A DNA stretch of 64,000 nt from Synechocystis sp. LKSZ1 (GCF_040436315.1 NZ_AP031572.1:2232001-2296000), one strand, 5' to 3'. Numbered from the stretch's first letter, positions 46,072-55,976 are shown. Numbers and translations are program-made. The notes: generated by a model from the sequence alone, not told the origin.

Positions 46072-48174
46072 CTAGAATTTTTCCCCGATACCAAAGTTAA
46101 CGCGAGAATCTCCTTGGTCGTTAAAGCCGTAGTCAATCCGAATCGGCCCTACCGGCGATTGAATCCTGACCCCAATACCGTAGCCTAGGCCAGAACCGGG
46201 TAGCCCCCGGACAATGGAGGGAAAACCAGGAACCGCCCCTGCTGAACCCAGGGTTGAACCATAGTCCACGAAAAGGGCTCCCCCGACAGCCGCCACAATG
46301 GGAAACCGATATTCTGCTGTGGCCTGAAAATAACTGCGACCACTGCCCACATCACCTTCGGCAAAACCTCGAACGGAGTTGCTTCCTCCCAAAATAAAGG
46401 CCTCATAGGGCGGCAGGTCTCCCAAAACCGTACCGGCTTGGACGTTAAAGGCCAGGGCCTGGGGTTGGGTACTTTCAACGAAGCCAAAGCTAGTGAGGTC
46501 AAGCCAGTTAACGGGCAGATAGAAACTATAACTACCCCGCAGTCGCGTCAGGAAAATGGCCCCGGAGCCGATGGGAACCGTTTGTTCCACCCCAAAGCGC
46601 GTGAAGGAACCACTGGTGGGCTGGAGGGCATTATTACGGGTATCCTGGGAGGCCCCGAAGGAGAGCACCCACAGGTCATCAACCCCACTGCCACTGAAGG
46701 ACAGGGGCTGGGAACCATAGCCGTTTAACGGAGCCGACAGGGGAGAAAGGTTGCCGTCGGCATCTTCAATGCGGACATTCTGGTAAACAAAGCCGGTGGA
46801 CAGGCGCCAATCCGGGATCGTGAAAACATCCTTGGCAATGGGTCGAGAAAAACTAATCCCGGCTCCCGTCCTGACAACTCGGGGACTATCTAGGTTCTCT
46901 AGGGTTCGGATTGAGGACGTATCGCCGTCAAAAACCAGGGAAATCGTCCGCCGCCGGAAAATATTAGCGGTGTAGGAAGTTCGGTAGGGATCGCCGCCAA
47001 TCCAGGGATCGGTAAAGCTGGCATCAAAGAGGAGTTCCCGTTCCCCTACCTGGAATTCCACCCCAACGGTCTGGTTATTACCCCCCATGTTCCGTTCTTG
47101 ATAGCTGATGGTGCCAAACAAACCGCTAGTGCTACTGACTCCGGCCCCGGCGGCCACAGACCCCGTATTGCCCTCCACCACATCAACATTGACCACCACT
47201 TCTCGGGGGTCAGTACCTGGGGTAAAGGAGAGTCGTGCATCTTCAAAGAGGCCCAGGCCGTAGACCCGTTGTAGGTCTTTTTGGGCCGTGTTGCGATTAA
47301 ACACATCACCGGGTTTTAACTGCATCTCCCGCGTCACAATAAAATCCCGCGTCCGTCCATTGGCGGGTTCATCTTCGGCATTAAAATAGCGAACCTGAAT
47401 GTTTTGAATTACCCCTTCGGCGATAGTCAGGGTAACTGTGCCATCTTCGCCGACCTTGGGGGATCCCACCACCTGGGCCAGGTCGTAGCCATTGCTGGAG
47501 TACCATTCATTAATTTTTTTGATGCCTTCCTGGAGATCCCGGAGATTGAGAATCTTACCGTACTGGCCACTGAAGGTATCCTGCACTACTTGGGGCGGTA
47601 ACACGCCAGCTTTATCTGTTGCCGGTACCGTTTCGATCTGTACCTGTTTAAAAATGGGATTAGGTTGCACCGCAAAGGTTACCCGTACCCCTAGGGGCGT
47701 ATCCGAGGGCGTGGCCTGAACATTGCTAAAGAAACCCGTGGCATACACCGCATTAATATCTTCCTGAAGCTGGGTTCTAGTTGTCGTGCGGCCGGGCTGG
47801 GTACGAATGGCGTTATAGACCAAGACCTCAAGTTCTGGAGAGGCCCCGCTGACCACCACCTCACTGACAAGAACCCTGGGTTCAGCGGCGGGTGCTGTTT
47901 CTGCACTACTGGGCGGCGTTTCTGGGGCCGGTGTGGTGGGAATAGGTGTATCAGCGGCGGGAGGAACGTTCGGAGTCGGGGGCGTTTGGGCCTGGGAATT
48001 GTCGGATGATGGGGGATTAGCAGTTTCTACGGGAGAGGAAGGAGGCGCGGCAGAGACCGCCGGGGGGTTGACCGCTGAAACCCCTGGGGCACCAAGGGCG
48101 ATTACGGTTGCCGCCAGCAGGCCGCTTAAAACTGGCAATACAGTTGCGCTTTTAATCTCGTTTGACACGTCCAA
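46072..48174 (-). CDS. bamA: outer-membrane assembly protein of the BamA/Omp85 family
   Basis: 700 residues. A short N-terminal hydrophobic segment is followed by a long Pro/Ala/Ser-rich linker (about 30-95), then POTRA domains (about 96-360; [43 protein letters not shown]) and the C-terminal 16-strand barrel (about 370-700), ending in the phenylalanine GIGEKF. It inserts beta-barrel proteins into the outer membrane. The start may be TTG 48174 or GTG 48168. It lies 3' of purC, as in Synechocystis (slr1226-slr1227, recalled), and 5' of lpxC. Confidence 0.93.
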   Translation of the reverse strand: MDVSNEIKSATVLPVLSGLLAATVIALGAPGVSAVNPPAVSAAPPSSPVETANPPSSDNSQAQTPPTPNVPPAADTPIPTTPAPETPPSSAETAPAAEPRVLVSEVVVSGASPELEVLVYNAIRTQPGRTTTRTQLQEDINAVYATGFFSNVQATPSDTPLGVRVTFAVQPNPIFKQVQIETVPATDKAGVLPPQVVQDTFSGQYGKILNLRDLQEGIKKINEWYSSNGYDLAQVVGSPKVGEDGTVTLTIAEGVIQNIQVRYFNAEDEPANGRTRDFIVTREMQLKPGDVFNRNTAQKDLQRVYGLGLFEDARLSFTPGTDPREVVVNVDVVEGNTGSVAAGAGVSSTSGLFGTISYQERNMGGNNQTVGVEFQVGERELLFDASFTDPWIGGDPYRTSYTANIFRRRTISLVFDGDTSSIRTLENLDSPRVVRTGAGISFSRPIAKDVFTIPDWRLSTGFVYQNVRIEDADGNLSPLSAPLNGYGSQPLSFSGSGVDDLWVLSFGASQDTRNNALQPTSGSFTRFGVEQTVPIGSGAIFLTRLRGSYSFYLPVNWLDLTSFGFVESTQPQALAFNVQAGTVLGDLPPYEAFILGGSNSVRGFAEGDVGSGRSYFQATAEYRFPIVAAVGGALFVDYGSTLGSAGAVPGFPSIVRGLPGSGLGYGIGVRIQSPVGPIRIDYGFNDQGDSRVNFGIGEKF

Positions 48175-48332
48175 ACACCCAATCCAGCAATAAAGTGAAT
48201 AAATTTTCAGGCAAAACTAAACAGGAATAATAACTGATCTCGGTCAGGCCGTTGTACGACGACAGCCCCAATTCAGGAGCATTTTAAACGGTTATCTTGA
48301 CCTTTCTTAATACAAAAGGTTCCACAATAGCC

Positions 48333-49064
48333 CTAAGTGTAGGCCGGGCCTAGCTGGGCTAGTATCCGCTGTTGGACAGTTTGATAGGCGGATTCCACTT
48401 GGCCAAGATCCTTGCGGAAGCGGTCTTTGTCTAAAACGCGGGCCTGGGGATCGCTTTGCTGTTGATCCCACAGCCGACAGGTATCGGGGCTAATTTCATC
48501 GGCTAACAGAATTTGTTGGTGCGAATCCAAGCCAAACTCGAGCTTGAAATCGACGAGGGTAATCTCGCAACGCTGAAAAAAAGCAGAAAGGTGTTCATTA
48601 ATCCTCAGGGCCAATCGTCGCAATTCCTCCACCTGGGACGGAGTCGCCAGATTGAGCAGACGTAAACGGTCGGGGGTGAGCAGAGGATCCCCCAGAGCAT
48701 CATCCTTGAGATAAAATTCCACCAAGGGGAAGGGTAAAACGGTTCCCTCAGCCAGGCCCGTTTGTTTGCAGAGACTGCCCGCCGCAATGTTCCGAACTAC
48801 CACCTCTAGGGGAATAATTTGGACACTCTTGACCCGTAATTGTGTCGGTGCAGGTTGGTCAAGGTAATGGGTAGGAATGCCGAGGGAACCGAGCCAGGCA
48901 AAGAGGGCCGCCGTAATCGTGCAATTAATTTCGCCTTTACCCTGGATTTGCCCACGCTTCTGGGCATTAAAGGCCGTGGCATCATCTTTAAATACCGTTA
49001 ATAAAACGTCGGGATCATCCGTGGCATAAAGAATTTTGGCCTTACCCTCGTATCGTTTTTCCAT
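48333..49064 (-). CDS. purC: phosphoribosylaminoimidazole-succinocarboxamide synthase
   Basis: 243 residues, full length for the bacterial SAICAR synthetase. Recognised by KRYEGKAKILYATDD, FKDDATAFNAQKRGQI and DFKLEFGLDSHQQILLADEISPDTCRLWD (in pieces). It joins aspartate to CAIR in purine synthesis. It opens the minus-strand run purC-bamA-lpxC-cytochrome; the bamA start is 158 bp downstream, so bamA may also have its own promoter. Confidence 0.96.
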   Translation of the reverse strand: MEKRYEGKAKILYATDDPDVLLTVFKDDATAFNAQKRGQIQGKGEINCTITAALFAWLGSLGIPTHYLDQPAPTQLRVKSVQIIPLEVVVRNIAAGSLCKQTGLAEGTVLPFPLVEFYLKDDALGDPLLTPDRLRLLNLATPSQVEELRRLALRINEHLSAFFQRCEITLVDFKLEFGLDSHQQILLADEISPDTCRLWDQQQSDPQARVLDKDRFRKDLGQVESAYQTVQQRILAQLGPAYT

Positions 49065-49198
49065 AGTATGATTTGCTGTTCAGTCCAGTTGCTTGATTGT
49101 ACCCCAGCCCTGGCCAGGCGCGTTGAACTGGCTAGTTTTCTGGGAACCTTGTCCCTGCCGTAGCGAGTCCCGACCTTTAGTCTCCCCCTCCTTTCTCT

Positions 49199-50356
49199 AT
49201 GATTGAAGCGCTTTCCCCTGAAGTTGCCGCCACAATTTGGCCCATTGCCGACCAGTTCGCCCATCAGGGCCAGATTACCGGCCTTAAACGCTTTGGTAAT
49301 GGCAACATCAACGACACTTTCCTAGTGAGCCTCGACGATGTCGCCCAGACCTACGATGTCGCCCAGACCTGTTTTGTCCTGCAACGGATTAATACCCAGG
49401 TCTTCCACAATCCCCAGGGAGTAATGAGCAACATGGTGGTCTTGACGGAACATATCCACCAAAAATGGCATGAGCATGCCGATAATCGTCGCTGGGAAAT
49501 GCCCAGGGTGATTCTGACGCGACAACAGCAAGATCACTGGGACTCCGGGACGGGGGACTACTGGCGGGCCATCAGCTACATTGAAGGGTCGGAATCCTTT
49601 GATACGTTGCAAGACCTGGATCATGCCCGGGAGGTGGGTTATGCGCTGGGAACTTTTCATCATCTCGTGAGCGATCTCGACCCCCAGCGTTTGGTGGATA
49701 CGCTGCCTGGCTTTCACATCACCCCGCAATATTTGACTCAGTACCAGCAAGTGTTGGAGACAATCCCTACCTCCCGGTTAACCAGTCCTGAGGTAAAATT
49801 TTGTTTGGATTTTGTCAGGGAGCGGGCGGCCTGGTGTTCAGTGCTAGAAACGGCCAAGGCCCAGGGAAAACTGCCCCTCCGTTTGATGCACGGCGATCCC
49901 AAGGTCAATAACATCATGTTCGACTGTGCTACGGGCAAGGCCGTGAGTGTGGTGGATCTCGACACCGCTAAACCCGGCCTGATCCACTACGATCTGGGAG
50001 ATTGTCTCCGCTCTGGCTGTAATCCCCTCGGGGAAGACACGACAGACTGGCAACAGGTTCGCTTTGAGCCAGACCTCTGCCGCAGTATTTTGGCTGGCTA
50101 TTGTGGGGTGGCCCAGGGCTTTTTAACCCCCGCCGATTACGATTACCTGGTGGCGGCCATTCGTCTGATCGCCTTTGAATTGGGCCTGCGCTTCTTTAGC
50201 GATTACCTAGCTGGCAATCAGTACTTTAAAGTCAAGTATGCTGAGCATAACCTGGCCCGGGCCCTGGTTCAATTTCAACTCACCGCCAGCATCGAGGGCC
50301 AGGCCGAATCCCTAGAAAAATTAGTGCAATCTCTGCGGCAGGGCCGAACTTTTTAG
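49199..50356 (+). CDS. aminoglycoside-phosphotransferase-fold kinase
   Basis: 385 residues. The kinase-like core is seen in FGNGNINDTFLV (nucleotide loop), the catalytic LMHGDPKVNNIMFD and the metal-binding VVDLDTAKPGLIHYDLGD. Its layout is closest to N-acetylhexosamine 1-kinase-like members of the APH family, so the substrate may be a sugar; antibiotic resistance is not implied. Residues about 46-57 contain a doubled DVAQT(Y/C) unit from an 18-bp exact tandem duplication. It is divergent from purC, and its last 36 bp overlap the SGNH hydrolase gene. Confidence 0.83.
   Translation: MIEALSPEVAATIWPIADQFAHQGQITGLKRFGNGNINDTFLVSLDDVAQTYDVAQTCFVLQRINTQVFHNPQGVMSNMVVLTEHIHQKWHEHADNRRWEMPRVILTRQQQDHWDSGTGDYWRAISYIEGSESFDTLQDLDHAREVGYALGTFHHLVSDLDPQRLVDTLPGFHITPQYLTQYQQVLETIPTSRLTSPEVKFCLDFVRERAAWCSVLETAKAQGKLPLRLMHGDPKVNNIMFDCATGKAVSVVDLDTAKPGLIHYDLGDCLRSGCNPLGEDTTDWQQVRFEPDLCRSILAGYCGVAQGFLTPADYDYLVAAIRLIAFELGLRFFSDYLAGNQYFKVKYAEHNLARALVQFQLTASIEGQAESLEKLVQSLRQGRTF
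49335..49370 (+). repeat. exact 18-bp tandem duplication inside a coding region
   Basis: ACGATGTCGCCCAGACCT occurs twice in a row (49335-49352 and 49353-49370) and adds six codons in frame to the phosphotransferase. Confidence 0.9.
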
Positions 50357-51037
50357 AGACTTGACTGGGGGCAACCAGTGGAGCACTTCATCCAACAGGG
50401 CCTTATAACCTGCGACATTGGGGTGAATGCCATCGTCCATCAGATGCGCCTCGATCCAGGCTGGGCCGCGCTCAAGCCAACGCTCAAAAATATCCAAGTA
50501 GGGAATTTGTCGGGCCTGACAGGCCTGTTTCATCACTTCCTTGTAGCGGTATTGGTCAGCCTGATTGAAATAGAAACAGTCAAAGAAAGGCATTTTGGCC
50601 TCATTCACCGGCACCATCCCCACCACCACCACCGGACAAAGGGCCTGGGCTGTCGTCAACAGGGTTTCTACTTGCTCTGAAAAAATGGCCAAATCCGTGA
50701 CGTTGCGGCCCTCGGGCCGGCCGAGACGAGGGGAATCATTCACCCCCACCGATAGGATCAATTGATCGGGAACTTGATTGCGGATTTCTCCCCGGTAACG
50801 AAATTCCTGCTCTAGACGCTCGGCTACCTGGGCCACCCGGTCGCCGCGAATGCCGAGATTGTACAGAACTGGCCCTTGCGCTTCCATCCAAACCCGGCGT
50901 AGGCGTTCTACCCAACCGCCACCCACTGGATCGCCGTAGCCGTAGACCAAGCTGTCCCCTATGGCAATCACCTTGGGGGGATGCTCGAAACGGGCAGTGG
51001 AAAAGGGGCGAATTGAACTGGCGGCAGTTGCAGTCAT
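50321..51037 (-). CDS. SGNH/GDSL-type esterase or lipase
   Basis: 238 residues from ATG 51037 (MTATAASSIRPF); the frame is open to 51079. SGNH blocks: block I AIGDSLVYGYGD (Ser nucleophile), block III SVGVNDSPRLG and block V DDGIHPNVAGY (Asp and His). No signal peptide is evident, so it acts in the cytoplasm or its export is unconventional. The substrate is unknown. Its 3' end overlaps the convergent phosphotransferase by 36 bp. Confidence 0.87.
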   Translation of the reverse strand: MTATAASSIRPFSTARFEHPPKVIAIGDSLVYGYGDPVGGGWVERLRRVWMEAQGPVLYNLGIRGDRVAQVAERLEQEFRYRGEIRNQVPDQLILSVGVNDSPRLGRPEGRNVTDLAIFSEQVETLLTTAQALCPVVVVGMVPVNEAKMPFFDCFYFNQADQYRYKEVMKQACQARQIPYLDIFERWLERGPAWIEAHLMDDGIHPNVAGYKALLDEVLHWLPPVKSLKSSALPQRLH

Positions 51038-51206
51038 GGAATCAAAAATTAAACAGCTTTTGTTACAAATCTCAATCAAAGCTTAGCGCAAGACCTCCGG
51101 TTGGGTCTAGGTATTTATGCGAGGGAGGACGACTATCTAGGAACCACTTTACCTCTGAGGGTAGGATAGAAATCTTCCCGACGATTCACCCCCAGCCCTC
51201 CTACCC

Positions 51207-51827
51207 ATGCCCCGCAATGATCTTGGTTACGGCCTTGCCCTCCATACCTCTAGCCGTGAACTCGGCCTGGCCCTGGCCCTTGGCCCTCAGCTTCTGCGTC
51301 ACCAGAGTTGGAACCTAGACCGGGCCCTTTCTAACTATCTCCACTCCCATCTCCAGGACTTTATGCAGCCGCAGACCTGGCAGGAGTTGAGCTATCTGGC
51401 CGTGGCCCAAGGCCCTGGGAGCTTTACTAGTACGCGTATTGGCCTAGTGACAGCCCGCACGCTGGGGCAACAACTCGACCTTCCCGTCTTTGCTTTCTCT
51501 AGTCTCTTGACCTATGCTCAATCCCTGGTGGAGACGCTGCTTCCTGGTCAGCTCCTGGCCGTAGAAATGCCGGCTACCCAGGGCCAGTGCTATGGCGCCA
51601 TTTATCAAGTCCAGGGCCAAGCCCTCACCACGTTAACAGCAGATCAACTCTGGCAACCTCCGGCCTGGCAAAACCACTTGGCTCAGTACGGGCCGGAACT
51701 TGTCCTGAAAACAGTCCCAGAGGGTCTGGGAGTAACGGCCCCCCATCTCTTGCAGTTGGCCCATTGGGCCTGGCATAGGGGAGTGGCCCCCGACTGGTCT
51801 CTGGCCCTGCCCTTCTACGGCAATTAA
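51207..51827 (+). CDS. tsaB: tRNA threonylcarbamoyladenosine biosynthesis protein TsaB
   Basis: 206 residues. The ASKHA-fold pattern of TsaB is seen: GLALHTSSRELGLALA near the start and AVAQGPGSFTSTRIGLVTARTLGQQL (about 65-90, in pieces). TsaB is the non-catalytic partner of TsaD in making t6A37 on ANN-decoding tRNAs. Its C-terminal half is short, as usual for cyanobacteria. It is divergent from the SGNH gene. Confidence 0.9.
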   Translation: MPRNDLGYGLALHTSSRELGLALALGPQLLRHQSWNLDRALSNYLHSHLQDFMQPQTWQELSYLAVAQGPGSFTSTRIGLVTARTLGQQLDLPVFAFSSLLTYAQSLVETLLPGQLLAVEMPATQGQCYGAIYQVQGQALTTLTADQLWQPPAWQNHLAQYGPELVLKTVPEGLGVTAPHLLQLAHWAWHRGVAPDWSLALPFYGN

Positions 51828-51831
51828 GGCG

Positions 51832-52740
51832 CTAATCGAAGGATTTGAGATTGGGGTTATCCCGTAATTTTTGGATTTCGTACTGAATTGCATTATTTTC
51901 GTGATTCAGTTGCACGATCACCGCCTGGGACAATTGGTCTTGTTTTTGCAGGGCCACTTGGTAATAGACCTGAGCACTTTGCAGGAGGGTAATGTCTTTT
52001 TGTTCGCGTCCCTTAATGCGCAGGAGTTGGCCCTTGAGGTACTGCAATTCGGGATTTTCCGGGGTTTCTGCCAGGGCCTTGTCTAAATACTCCATGGCCT
52101 GGTCATATTTTTTCAGATCCCGGTAGGTGGTGGCCAGGGCCCGATTTTTGAGATATTCTGGGGAAGCGTACTGTTGAAAGCGATTGATCACCTGATCGGA
52201 CTGGCTAAAAGGCGTATATTTAGACAAAAATAGATCGAGGTAGCCCCGCAGAAGATTCAATTCTGGGTCATCGGGATTACTTTTAGCGGCAGTATCGAGG
52301 TAGTCGAACACATTACCAGCCTTGCTCACAGCCTCTAAGTAGTTACCTTTTTTGAGCAGGTAGCCCCCTTCAAGGAAATAACTCACGGCCAGGTAAAGAT
52401 TGCCCCGCAGGGGATCCTGGGGTTTGAGTTGCTCCGCCGCCTGGCGGGTTTTTTCAGCGTAGAGTTTCATGGCCTCAAAATCCGCTGCATCGTAGGCAAG
52501 GGAGGCCTGCATGGCAAAGGCGAGGGGCTCATTGGGTTCCGTGGCCATCGCAACGGCCAGGAGGTCTCGGGCTGATTTATAGTTCCCTTCCCGGAAAATG
52601 GCATTAAAGGCGGCCTCGGTATGGCTACCAATGTTGCGGGGGGCATAGGGACGGAAGGGATCACCCGCAAAGGCTGGACTCGCGAGGGCCAGACCAAGGA
52701 GCGCCAGACAGAAGGATCGAGGGAAAATTTGCAAGCTCAT
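51832..52740 (-). CDS. Sll0314/Alr1548-type exported TPR protein
   Basis: 302 residues. A signal peptide ends near AFAG (about residue 26). Mature part starts DPFRPYAPRNIGSHTEAAFN, a typical opening of this cyanobacterial family, followed by TPR helices, with the last clear repeat KYDQAMEYLDKALAETPENPELQYLKGQL. The partner is not known. It is convergent with tsaB (4 bp apart) and divergent from the ABC ATPase. Confidence 0.83.
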   Translation of the reverse strand: MSLQIFPRSFCLALLGLALASPAFAGDPFRPYAPRNIGSHTEAAFNAIFREGNYKSARDLLAVAMATEPNEPLAFAMQASLAYDAADFEAMKLYAEKTRQAAEQLKPQDPLRGNLYLAVSYFLEGGYLLKKGNYLEAVSKAGNVFDYLDTAAKSNPDDPELNLLRGYLDLFLSKYTPFSQSDQVINRFQQYASPEYLKNRALATTYRDLKKYDQAMEYLDKALAETPENPELQYLKGQLLRIKGREQKDITLLQSAQVYYQVALQKQDQLSQAVIVQLNHENNAIQYEIQKLRDNPNLKSFD

Positions 52741-52843
52741 GGGAGTAGAGTGAAGGAGAAGGATTCAGAGAACTTCAAAAATCTGCCACATTGTTGGTTG
52801 GCGGGGAATGAATGGAAACGATTAACGCAGGCCATCACTGTTC

Positions 52844-53518
52844 ATGCTCTATCTAAACAATGTCAGCTACCATCCACCGGCAACGCTGACCCCTATTCTA
52901 AGAGAAATTAATTTGGAGTTAGCGCCCCAGGCGTTGGCTTTAATTATTGGCCCCAGTGGTTCAGGAAAAACGACCCTGTTGGAAATTTTGGCCGGCTTGG
53001 CTGAACCCACCCAAGGCACGATCCTTTGGGGAGACCAAGTGTTAACGCCCCTCCATCTCCAACAATTAGCGGGTTTGGTCTTTCAATTTCCAGAGCGCCA
53101 TTTCTGTGGGAGTACCCTCCTGGAGGAACTTCGTCTCGGGCATCCGGAATTAGGCAGCGAGCAGCTGCGGCAGGCCCTTCTAGAAGTCGGCCTAGAGCAG
53201 ATCGATTGGCAAACGGCCCCCTATGCCTTGAGCGGGGGCCAACAACGGCGTTTGGCCCTGGCGGTACAGTTAATTCGTCAACCGAATCTCTTGCTATTGG
53301 ATGAGCCGACGGCGGGCCTGGATTGGTCAATGCGGCGACAACTCGTGAAACTACTAGCGAAACTTAAGGAACATTGGACTTTGCTGGTGGTTAGCCATGA
53401 CCCCAAAGAATTAGTACAAATTGCTGATTACGGCTGGCGGATTGATCAGGGCCACCTTACCCCCTGTGAGCCCCAGTCCTTGCTCCCGACCCTGGAGGCC
53501 CAGATCCCATGTCCCTAA
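52844..53518 (+). CDS. ABC transporter ATP-binding protein
   Basis: 224 residues. Walker A GPSGSGKTT (about 36-44), Q-loop FQFPERHF, signature LSGGQQRRLALA, Walker B LLLLDEPTAGLD and switch His in VVSHDPKEL. The FPE after the Q-loop and the short length suggest an ECF/CbiO-like ATPase, but no transmembrane partner gene is adjacent. The stop region overlaps the rsmG start by 10 bp, so the genes are coupled. Confidence 0.9.
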   Translation: MLYLNNVSYHPPATLTPILREINLELAPQALALIIGPSGSGKTTLLEILAGLAEPTQGTILWGDQVLTPLHLQQLAGLVFQFPERHFCGSTLLEELRLGHPELGSEQLRQALLEVGLEQIDWQTAPYALSGGQQRRLALAVQLIRQPNLLLLDEPTAGLDWSMRRQLVKLLAKLKEHWTLLVVSHDPKELVQIADYGWRIDQGHLTPCEPQSLLPTLEAQIPCP

Positions 53519-54255
53519 CTACCTTGGACACCTTTTTAACGCTCCTCCCCCAGGCCTTTCTGGATTTGGGTTGGGAACCCAGTCCTGAGCAAATAACCCA
53601 ATTGGGCCAGCTTTATCAGGAAATTTGCTTGAGTAATCAACACCTCAACCTGACTCGCATTACCGAACCCCAGGCCTTTGTTGAGAAACATCTCTGGGAT
53701 TCCCTCAGCGGGATTTTATTGTCCGGGCCCCTCCGTGTCTACTCCCAGGCCAAGCTGATCGATGTGGGAACTGGGGCCGGTTTTCCTGGCCTGCCCCTGG
53801 CCCTCTGGGCCCCCACCTGGCAAGTAACCGTTCTGGACGCAACCCGCAAAAAAATTAACTTCATTCAAAGTCTTTTGCCTAAATTAGGATTAGGCAATGT
53901 CCAGGCCCTGGCTGAACGCACGGAAGTTTTGGGCCAAGACCCCCATCAGCGGGAACAGTACGATATTGCCGTGATCCGAGCCGTGGCGGAAGCCAGCGTC
54001 TGCGCCGAGTATCTCTTACCTCTGCTGAAGGTCGGGGGCTGGGCCGTTTTGTATCGAGGACAATGGACAACGGCTGAGACTGAGGCGCTAGAAACCATTG
54101 GGCCCCAATTGGGTGGTATCCTCAAAACCATCCAACCAGCTCAAACGCCTTGGACGGGAGGAGAGCGCCATCTCATTTACCTCCAAAAAGAAAACCCGAC
54201 CCCGGCCCGTTTTCCCCGCCCCGTCGGCATTCCTTGTCAAGCCCCCCTCGCCTAA
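53509..54255 (+). CDS. rsmG: 16S rRNA (guanine527-N7)-methyltransferase
   Basis: 248 residues. It has the GidB/RsmG pattern: HLNLTRITEPQAFVEKHLWDSL, the SAM-binding LIDVGTGAGFPGLPLAL and VLDATRKKINFIQSL. It methylates G527 in the 530 loop of 16S rRNA. It begins 10 bp inside the ABC ATPase gene. The extension after about residue 225 (proline-rich) is a little longer than E. coli RsmG (207 residues). Confidence 0.95.
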   Translation: MSLTTLDTFLTLLPQAFLDLGWEPSPEQITQLGQLYQEICLSNQHLNLTRITEPQAFVEKHLWDSLSGILLSGPLRVYSQAKLIDVGTGAGFPGLPLALWAPTWQVTVLDATRKKINFIQSLLPKLGLGNVQALAERTEVLGQDPHQREQYDIAVIRAVAEASVCAEYLLPLLKVGGWAVLYRGQWTTAETEALETIGPQLGGILKTIQPAQTPWTGGERHLIYLQKENPTPARFPRPVGIPCQAPLA

Positions 54256-54261
54256 CTGTCT

Positions 54262-54672
54262 ATGCTGAGTCAAACCTACCTCTTCCCCAGTCTGATCACG
54301 GCCCTGGCCCTGAGCGTTTACCAAGTTCTAGTGGCTAATGTAGGTCGCGCACGATCTAAGTACAAAGTAATGCCTCCAGCCACCACTGGGAACGCAAATT
54401 TTGAGCGGGTTCTGCGGGTTCAGCAAAATACCCTAGAGCAACTAGTCTTTTTTCTTCCCAGTCTCTGGCTTTTTTCCTTCTATCTCAATCCTAGTTGGGG
54501 GGCTGGTATTGGCCTGGTATGGGTCATCGGCCGCATTGTCTACGCCTGGGGCTACTACCAGGCGTAGACAATGCGGATGATTGGCTTTGCCTTGAGTATG
54601 TTGAGTGGCCTGACCTTGATTTTGGGGGCCTTGGGGGCCATGTTTGGACAGGTAGCCCAATTTTTGAGCTAG
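54262..54672 (+). pseudogene. MAPEG family membrane protein gene interrupted by an in-frame TAG
   Basis: The frame begins MLSQTYLFPSLITALALSVY and has the MAPEG core VLRVQQNTLEQLVFFLPSLW and GRIVYAWGYYQA; it then meets TAG at 54565-54567 after 101 codons. The same frame continues without another stop to 54672 (T-M-R-MIGFALSMLSGLTLILG...), giving a final helix that a full MAPEG protein (about 135 residues here) would have. In MAPEG proteins this site normally reads YYQAxxKR, so spacing is exactly kept and only about three codons differ. The stop lies in the right arm of a perfect 19-bp inverted repeat. It is a recent loss, or the short 101-residue form is made. It sits 6 bp after rsmG. Confidence 0.8.
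54531..54576. repeat. perfect 19-bp inverted repeat creating the MAPEG stop codon
   Basis: Arms 54531-54549 (CCGCATTGTCTACGCCTGG) and 54558-54576 are exact complements, with an 8-nt spacer. The left arm codes normal family residues (RIVYAWG); the right arm creates the TAG. This asymmetry is what a quasipalindrome correction (template switch) would leave. Confidence 0.92.
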
Positions 54673-54714
54673 GCCTCAGAAAAGGCGAAAATCCACACAA
54701 ATCGTAACCTTATC

Positions 54715-54742
54715 TTGACAGCGTTTCCAGATTGGTTAGGAT
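54715..54742 (+). promoter_or_regulatory. likely promoter of the pil cluster
   Basis: TTGACA (54715-54720) is a full -35 match; a 16-bp spacer leads to TAGGAT (54737-54742), a 4/6 match to TATAAT. It ends about 76 nt before the pilM ATG. Confidence 0.55.
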
Positions 54743-54818
54743 AGGTTTAGCTTCCTCTTCCTCACCTTGATTCTGTCAATTTCTTGACCAATACTTTTCT
54801 GCGGTATCCAGTAAAACG

Positions 54819-55922
54819 ATGTTTAGCCGTTTCAAAAACCTATTGGGTCGTAAGTCTCAAGGCGTTGGATTGGAGATTACCCCCGAACGCTTAAATTTGG
54901 TTCAGTTGAACAAACAGGGCCAAAGCTACAAACTCAATAAATTCTGTAGCCTGTCTCTGCCTGAGGGCATTTTTGAAGAGGGGAAGATTGTAGATTCTCC
55001 CTCCCTGGCGGAAATGATCCAGGAACTCTTCAAGGAAAATAAGATCACGACTAAACAGGTAGCAACAGCGGTTCCGATGCGGGAAGCCATTATCCGTATT
55101 ATTCCGGTTCCGGCAGAGCTCGATGAGCAGGAACTACGGGATATGGTACTCAACCATGAGGCGGCCCTGTATTTGCCCTATCCTCGGGAAGAAGTCGATC
55201 TAGACTACCAAAAGCTGGGCTTTTTTGAAGATGACGACGGCATTGAAAAAGTACAAATCCTGCTCGTCGCCACCCGTAAGGAAGTAACCGACTCCTACCT
55301 GGATACCTTCCAGCAGGCCGGTTTAAACGTTGATGTTTTAGAAATTAATAGTTTTGCGCTAATCCGCACCATTCGGGAGCAACTCCGGCAGTTTGGTTCC
55401 AAGGAAGCAGCTGTACTCATTGATATAGAATTTGATAACACTGAAATTGCCATTATTGTGGATGGGGTACCCCAGTTTTCCCGAACCGTCCCCATCGGCA
55501 CCTACCAAATGCAAAACGCCCTGTCTCGGGCCATGAACCTACCGCCTTCCAGAGATCCTAGTATTCTCCAGGGCATGACCATTCCAGTGACCCAGTTCGA
55601 TACCCTCAGTACCCAGGGAACCGCCGTTAATCCGGGGATGACGGCCCTAATGAGGGTAATGGGAGAGCTGACCGATGAGCTCCGGCGCTCCATCAACTTT
55701 TATCTCAACCAAAGTGAAGACCTGGAACTCGTGCAACTGCTCTTAGCCGGGCCAGGCGGGGGACTGCTGCAGTTAGATGAATACCTGACTCAACGCTTGA
55801 GTATTCCAACGATGCAGATTGATCCCATTGCGGCCCTCTCCATTGAAACCGAGCAAAATATTGCCATGACGGAACGCCCCAGCTTGGCGACGGTGCTTGG
55901 CCTCGGCCTCCGGGAAGCTTAG
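54819..55922 (+). CDS. pilM: type IV pilus assembly protein PilM
   Basis: 367 residues with the actin/FtsA-like fold: VGLEITPERLNLVQL (phosphate-1 region near residue 17), VPMREAIIRIIPVPAE, and AAVLIDIEFDNTEIAII (second phosphate region). PilM binds ATP in the cytoplasm and holds the N-terminus of PilN at the inner face of the membrane. In cyanobacteria the pili serve phototactic motility and DNA uptake. It opens the cluster pilMNOQ. Confidence 0.93.
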   Translation: MFSRFKNLLGRKSQGVGLEITPERLNLVQLNKQGQSYKLNKFCSLSLPEGIFEEGKIVDSPSLAEMIQELFKENKITTKQVATAVPMREAIIRIIPVPAELDEQELRDMVLNHEAALYLPYPREEVDLDYQKLGFFEDDDGIEKVQILLVATRKEVTDSYLDTFQQAGLNVDVLEINSFALIRTIREQLRQFGSKEAAVLIDIEFDNTEIAIIVDGVPQFSRTVPIGTYQMQNALSRAMNLPPSRDPSILQGMTIPVTQFDTLSTQGTAVNPGMTALMRVMGELTDELRRSINFYLNQSEDLELVQLLLAGPGGGLLQLDEYLTQRLSIPTMQIDPIAALSIETEQNIAMTERPSLATVLGLGLREA

Positions 55923-55976
55923 GGTTAGAGATTCCGCACACTCCCACACCGGCTCACCCCACGTTCATGATGACCT

